From assembly GCA_012295275.1 (NCBI GenBank), contig CM022679.1, positions 12,911,915 to 12,973,914 of the forward strand: a stretch of DNA of 62,000 nucleotides, in the 5' to 3' direction. This document shows positions 58,728 to 62,000 of the stretch, piece by piece. The translations under genes were made by a program, and so were the position numbers. Positions within the stretch are counted from its first letter, which is position 1, and each line of letters starts with the position of its first letter. The stretch is from Chrysomallon squamiferum. Lineage: Eukaryota; Mollusca; Gastropoda; Neomphalida; Peltospiridae. The notes beneath the pieces were generated by a model, which had not been told where the DNA came from, did not search any database, and was given only the letters and a program-made list of their open reading frames with translations.

Positions 58728-61700
58728 CAACAACAACAACAACAACAATAACAATAATAAAAAAAAAAATTAAAAACAACTTTTAAGTTTGCAGAAAATA
58801 TTTTGACTATTGTTTTGCACACATAATATCTGAAAATGTGAACATACCATTTTTTGTTCTTTACTTACTGTTAAGTTATCAAGCCATTTGTTGTTGGTAC
58901 TGTTGAGCCCAAGTTTATTGGGCACTTCACTTACAACCAATGGTGTGACAAATATCATTTGCTTGAGGGAGCCACTTTCATCAAGAATGCTGAACATATC
59001 CGGGACCACCATGTCAAAGACAACAATCCATGATATTTTAGTGGACTTTGCTTTAAATGATGACCACTGAAATTTGAAGTTAATTTTAAGTTAATTTTAA
59101 TGAAACCCATTGAACTTAAAATTAATTTTAATGATTACCATCAAAATTTGAATATTATTTTATAAAATAAATATGACAGAAACGATGACCACTAAAACAT
59201 CAAGTTGGTTGTTTAGATTACCAATGAATTACAAATAATGTGGACAGTTATATTTTTCTTCATATATTTTCGTTTACATATGTTTTTAATAATAAATATA
59301 ATTACATTCAGATATCCATGTTATTATCTGTCTAGAAGTGGCATAGATATACTTTCAGTAGTTATGGTAAAATGGTTATGATCATAAAGGTAATGAATAC
59401 TAGTTATTATTGATAAAGACCTTGTACATTTTGTTCCGTTCAGTGTAAATTTTGAATGAACCAGAAGTATAATTGTTATGTCAACTTGTATTGTCCAGAT
59501 TCAGTATTAGAATTAAATATACTGCATCATACTTAAATATGCATTCACATACCATTTTAAGAAGTTCCAATGTCATTGTGGTATCCAAAAGTATAACTGT
59601 GCATACTGTCTGGTTTTCGAGCTTTCTGAGCTTGTGTAACCATGACAACATATCTCTTGGGTTTTTATTGGCCAACTGAGTTATTGAAGTCTCGATAAAA
59701 CGTGAAGACAACTCGTGTCGAAATTCATTGATTCCTGCAACTGAAAACAATAAAAGGACATTAAAAAATGTATTTTTTATATAATTAGTGATATGTCAGT
59801 GTAACTGTTGCCATTTGCATGTTCGTGGCTATAACTGTTCATTATTCTGTCATTCAGCCCATTCATCCATCCTTCTCCTAATAATTTATTCACTTACTTA
59901 TTGATTTTTGAAAATAAATACTATTTTTTTTTTTTTTTTTTTTTTTATGTTGGTTTCTGTTGAGATCTTGAAAAGCTACGTGTGTCCTCTTAGGTTATTT
60001 TGAAAGGTTTAGTATCCCAGATGCAGCATATTTAATAAGAACACAATTCACTTACAGACAGACATATCAAAGATTACGGCGACTTTGGAAAAATCTCCAT
60101 GATCTGTTAAACTGATCAAAACGTCGACAACGTCTTTTAGACGTGGCTGTATTCGAAGGGCTGAATCCGGAAATGAAGAAGCCGGAAGTGCTAAATCCGG
60201 AAGTGATGAAACAGGAAGTACGTCATAGCAGAAGTCGACATGAATGGAAACCAGAGGAATACGTAGTTCGCTGGATTCTTTTTCTAATATATTCAATTTG
60301 GAACATTCTGTGATGGCTATTATAACGTCAGATGACTGTGTGAGTTCGTGACAGACTGAAATTTAAATAATTTAAATAATTATTTATACTTTAACATGGT
60401 TAATGGCGTATTGAAATTATTCTACATTATCATTATGCAACTGCAAGACGATGTAAAAGACATAATATATATTTTTTTTACATTAATAATTAAAGACACA
60501 ATTTTTTTTTTTTTTTTACCTTTAATACTCATACATAAACTGAATGACCCTTTCATCAGTTTCTGCTTTTATCGAAGGTTATAACATATTTAAGTATTTT
60601 TTTTTTGTAAAGTAAATCAACGATTAAAAGTATTTCGGATTTAGCGGATAAGAAATGTGGCTGTTAAGTTCATTTAAGTCCGAAGCAAAACCTTGAATCG
60701 TAATTGTTTAGTTTCTAAAAAAAAAAAATCATACTATAACATTAAAGTTGGTGTATACTTATATTAAAATATTACGATTTTAAAATACTTAGGATTTTGC
60801 CTTTATTAATCAGTTAAATCAAGGATCTACTGTATATCCAGGTGAAAATTTTATTTGTTTATAAATACCTTCAGTTAATTTTTTTTTTTTCTGATAAAGG
60901 CACCATCAAACTAACTGCTCTTTCGATTTTTAATTTTTTTTTCTAAAGAAAAACAATTCTGTCAATAATTCACATCGATCACTTTCATGTTCCTTCTGCA
61001 AACACTAACTTAAATAATAACCAAAATAATTGTTTTAAATATTAAAGGAAAAATCAGGGACGGATCCAGGTTTATGAAGTGGGCATGACATCATTGTGAC
61101 AAATATATTTTTTAAAATTGTAACTTAAACGTGGTAAAATATGATAAAATAAAAATAAATTCTGTGAAGATTTCTTTCAACGTTGGATCGACACAAGAGA
61201 AGCTAGTAATAAACTGAATTTCCAGGTGTGTTAATCGCATTGTACCTTGTTGTTTCACGGTGGATATGCTTTCTGCATCAAGTATAGCTTCTGTAATGTT
61301 GAAGTCTGAGTACTGAAGGAGACCAGTTCCTGTAATATAGTCACTGGCTCTTTGGATAACAGTAGCATGGTACTCGTTACTAATAATACCTAAAAATATA
61401 ACAGTAGTAGTAGCAGTAACAACTGTAACGATAACAATACTAATAACAGTAACAGTAACAATGCTAATCATAATAAAAATATTAATAATAACAACAATAA
61501 TGAAATATACATACACAAACTTATATTAACACACTTGTATACGTATGTGTGTTATGTGTGTGTACATATTTACACACATACATACATAGAATATACATAT
61601 ATAAAAATATTCACACACATACATAAAATACATGTATACAGATATATACATACATAAATACATACGTCACATAACACATACACATATACACATACATACA

Positions 61701-61890
61701 TACACACACATACATACATACATACATATACACATAGAAACATACATAAATATATACATAACACATGAATACACACATGCTTAGTTTAAAAAATGTATAA
61801 CGCTAGTACTCACCTATATTCACTGCACGGACTCCCCCCAGTAAACAAAAAAACAACAATACTAAACACAAACACCGATCGAAAATTCAT
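52509..61890 (-). CDS. ionotropic glutamate receptor D, second lineage (about 846 aa, one apparent 1-base insertion near the start)
   Basis: Exons: 61890-61814, 61389-61246, 60355-60056, 59740-59553, 59066-58869, 58293-58129, 57635-57411, 56827-56739, 56389-56299, 55909-55579, 55267-55050, 53378-53128, 52773-52509. ATD about 25-425, S1 to about 545, M1 about 547-566, pore loop 589-603 (YGSYMEQG), M3 614-640 ending [13 protein letters not shown]2 641-758, M4 about 803-823, tail ending YKQN. S1 reads GPFSLSAER: P500 and R507 kept, Thr replaced by Ser. D715 is the S2 acidic residue. The ATG exon codes a hydrophobic signal peptide but joins exon 2 one base out of frame. Removing one base from the A7 run (61847-61853) or the C6 run (61834-61839, plus strand) restores it; alternatively a leader exon lies beyond the window. 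The intron after 55050 has a GC donor. Exon 3 carries an in-frame 15-bp tandem repeat. Confidence 0.84.
53999..54081. repeat. (CT)n microsatellite
   Basis: Pure TC in the intron between the gene D M3 and S2 exons. Confidence 0.96.
54994..55037. repeat. (GT)n-(GTT)n repeat beside a GC donor
   Basis: The repeat starts 13 bp inside the intron from the gene D exon end at 55050, next to the non-canonical GC splice donor. Confidence 0.93.
56935..57180. repeat. (GTA)n array
   Basis: Degenerate GTA triplets with GTT and GCA blocks in a gene D intron; gives poly-Val and poly-Thr frames that are artefacts. Confidence 0.9.
57907..57980. repeat. (GA)n microsatellite
   Basis: Pure GA in a gene D intron. 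An (AAT)n tract lies at 57661-57704 next to the exon 57635-57411. Confidence 0.96.
60166..60225 (-). repeat. in-frame 15-bp coding tandem repeat, four units
   Basis: Units at 60166-60180, 60181-60195, 60196-60210 and 60211-60225 share an (A/T)CCGGAA(G/A)TG core. In gene D they encode four pentapeptides of the form xx(L/F)Px (DVLPV, SSLPD, LALPA, SSFPD) inside the ATD. Confidence 0.85.
61571..61760. repeat. (CATA)n array
   Basis: Imperfect ATAC/ACAC units in the first intron of gene D. Confidence 0.9.
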
Positions 61891-62000
61891 ATCTTCATTC
61901 CGTGATAGATAAGAATCATGGCTGTTCAATACGTTTAAAGCTGATTTGTGTTTTAGAAGTCGTAGAGTTCCTCGTTGTTGTTTTTTGTGTGTGTTTTTTT
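61891..62000. other. 5' flank of gene D, window edge
   Basis: 110 bases upstream of the gene D ATG. Nothing recognisable; a leader exon or promoter may lie beyond the window. Confidence 0.5.

Overview
The window is animal (eukaryotic) DNA. Genes are split into short exons with GT-AG introns, GC is low, and introns and spacers are full of microsatellites (CT/GA, ATAC/TATG, GATA, AAT, GTA). A degenerate SINE at about 26642-26830 resembles, from memory, a SINE body widespread in mollusc genomes. Together with the gene content this points to a lophotrochozoan, most likely a mollusc. The species cannot be named from the sequence alone.

Region 1 (1-4253, plus strand) holds the last six recognisable coding exons of an M1-family zinc aminopeptidase (APN/ERAP type). 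Only the C-terminal helical domain is present; the catalytic part lies left of the window. It ends tail-to-tail with the first receptor gene, leaving a 0.9 kb spacer.

Region 2 (5178-61890, minus strand) is a head-to-tail array of four ionotropic glutamate receptor (iGluR) genes, called A to D here from left to right. Transcription runs from high to low coordinates. Each gene reconstructs to a full-length receptor of about 800-850 aa: signal peptide, amino-terminal domain (ATD), ligand-binding lobe S1, M1, pore loop M2, M3 with the TANLAA gate, S2, M4 and a cytoplasmic tail. A (5178-13939, 798 aa) and C (35575-46179, about 847 aa) are IR25a-like. B (19271-31348, about 840 aa) and D (52509-61890, about 846 aa) belong to a second lineage with a kainate/AMPA/delta-like ligand-binding domain and a Y-M-E-Q-G pore. 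In transcription order the array is D-C-B-A, so the two lineages alternate. This suggests duplication of a two-gene unit. Exon lengths and phases agree within A/C and within B/D.

A is open throughout. B needs two, C one and D one single-base corrections, each in or beside a short homopolymer run. No other stops were found in about 2.5 kb of coding sequence per gene, so assembly indels are a more economical explanation than pseudogenes. A lacks one ATD exon that C has and carries changes at conserved ligand-contact positions.

The spacers (about 14-19.2 kb, 31.4-35.6 kb and 46.2-52.5 kb) show no convincing genes. They hold SINE-like and hAT-like relics, degenerate minisatellites, palindromes and long simple repeats. 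No rRNA, CRISPR array or virus was recognised. If co-expressed, the four subunits could form heteromeric receptors, with IR25a-type subunits acting as co-receptors, but that is inference.
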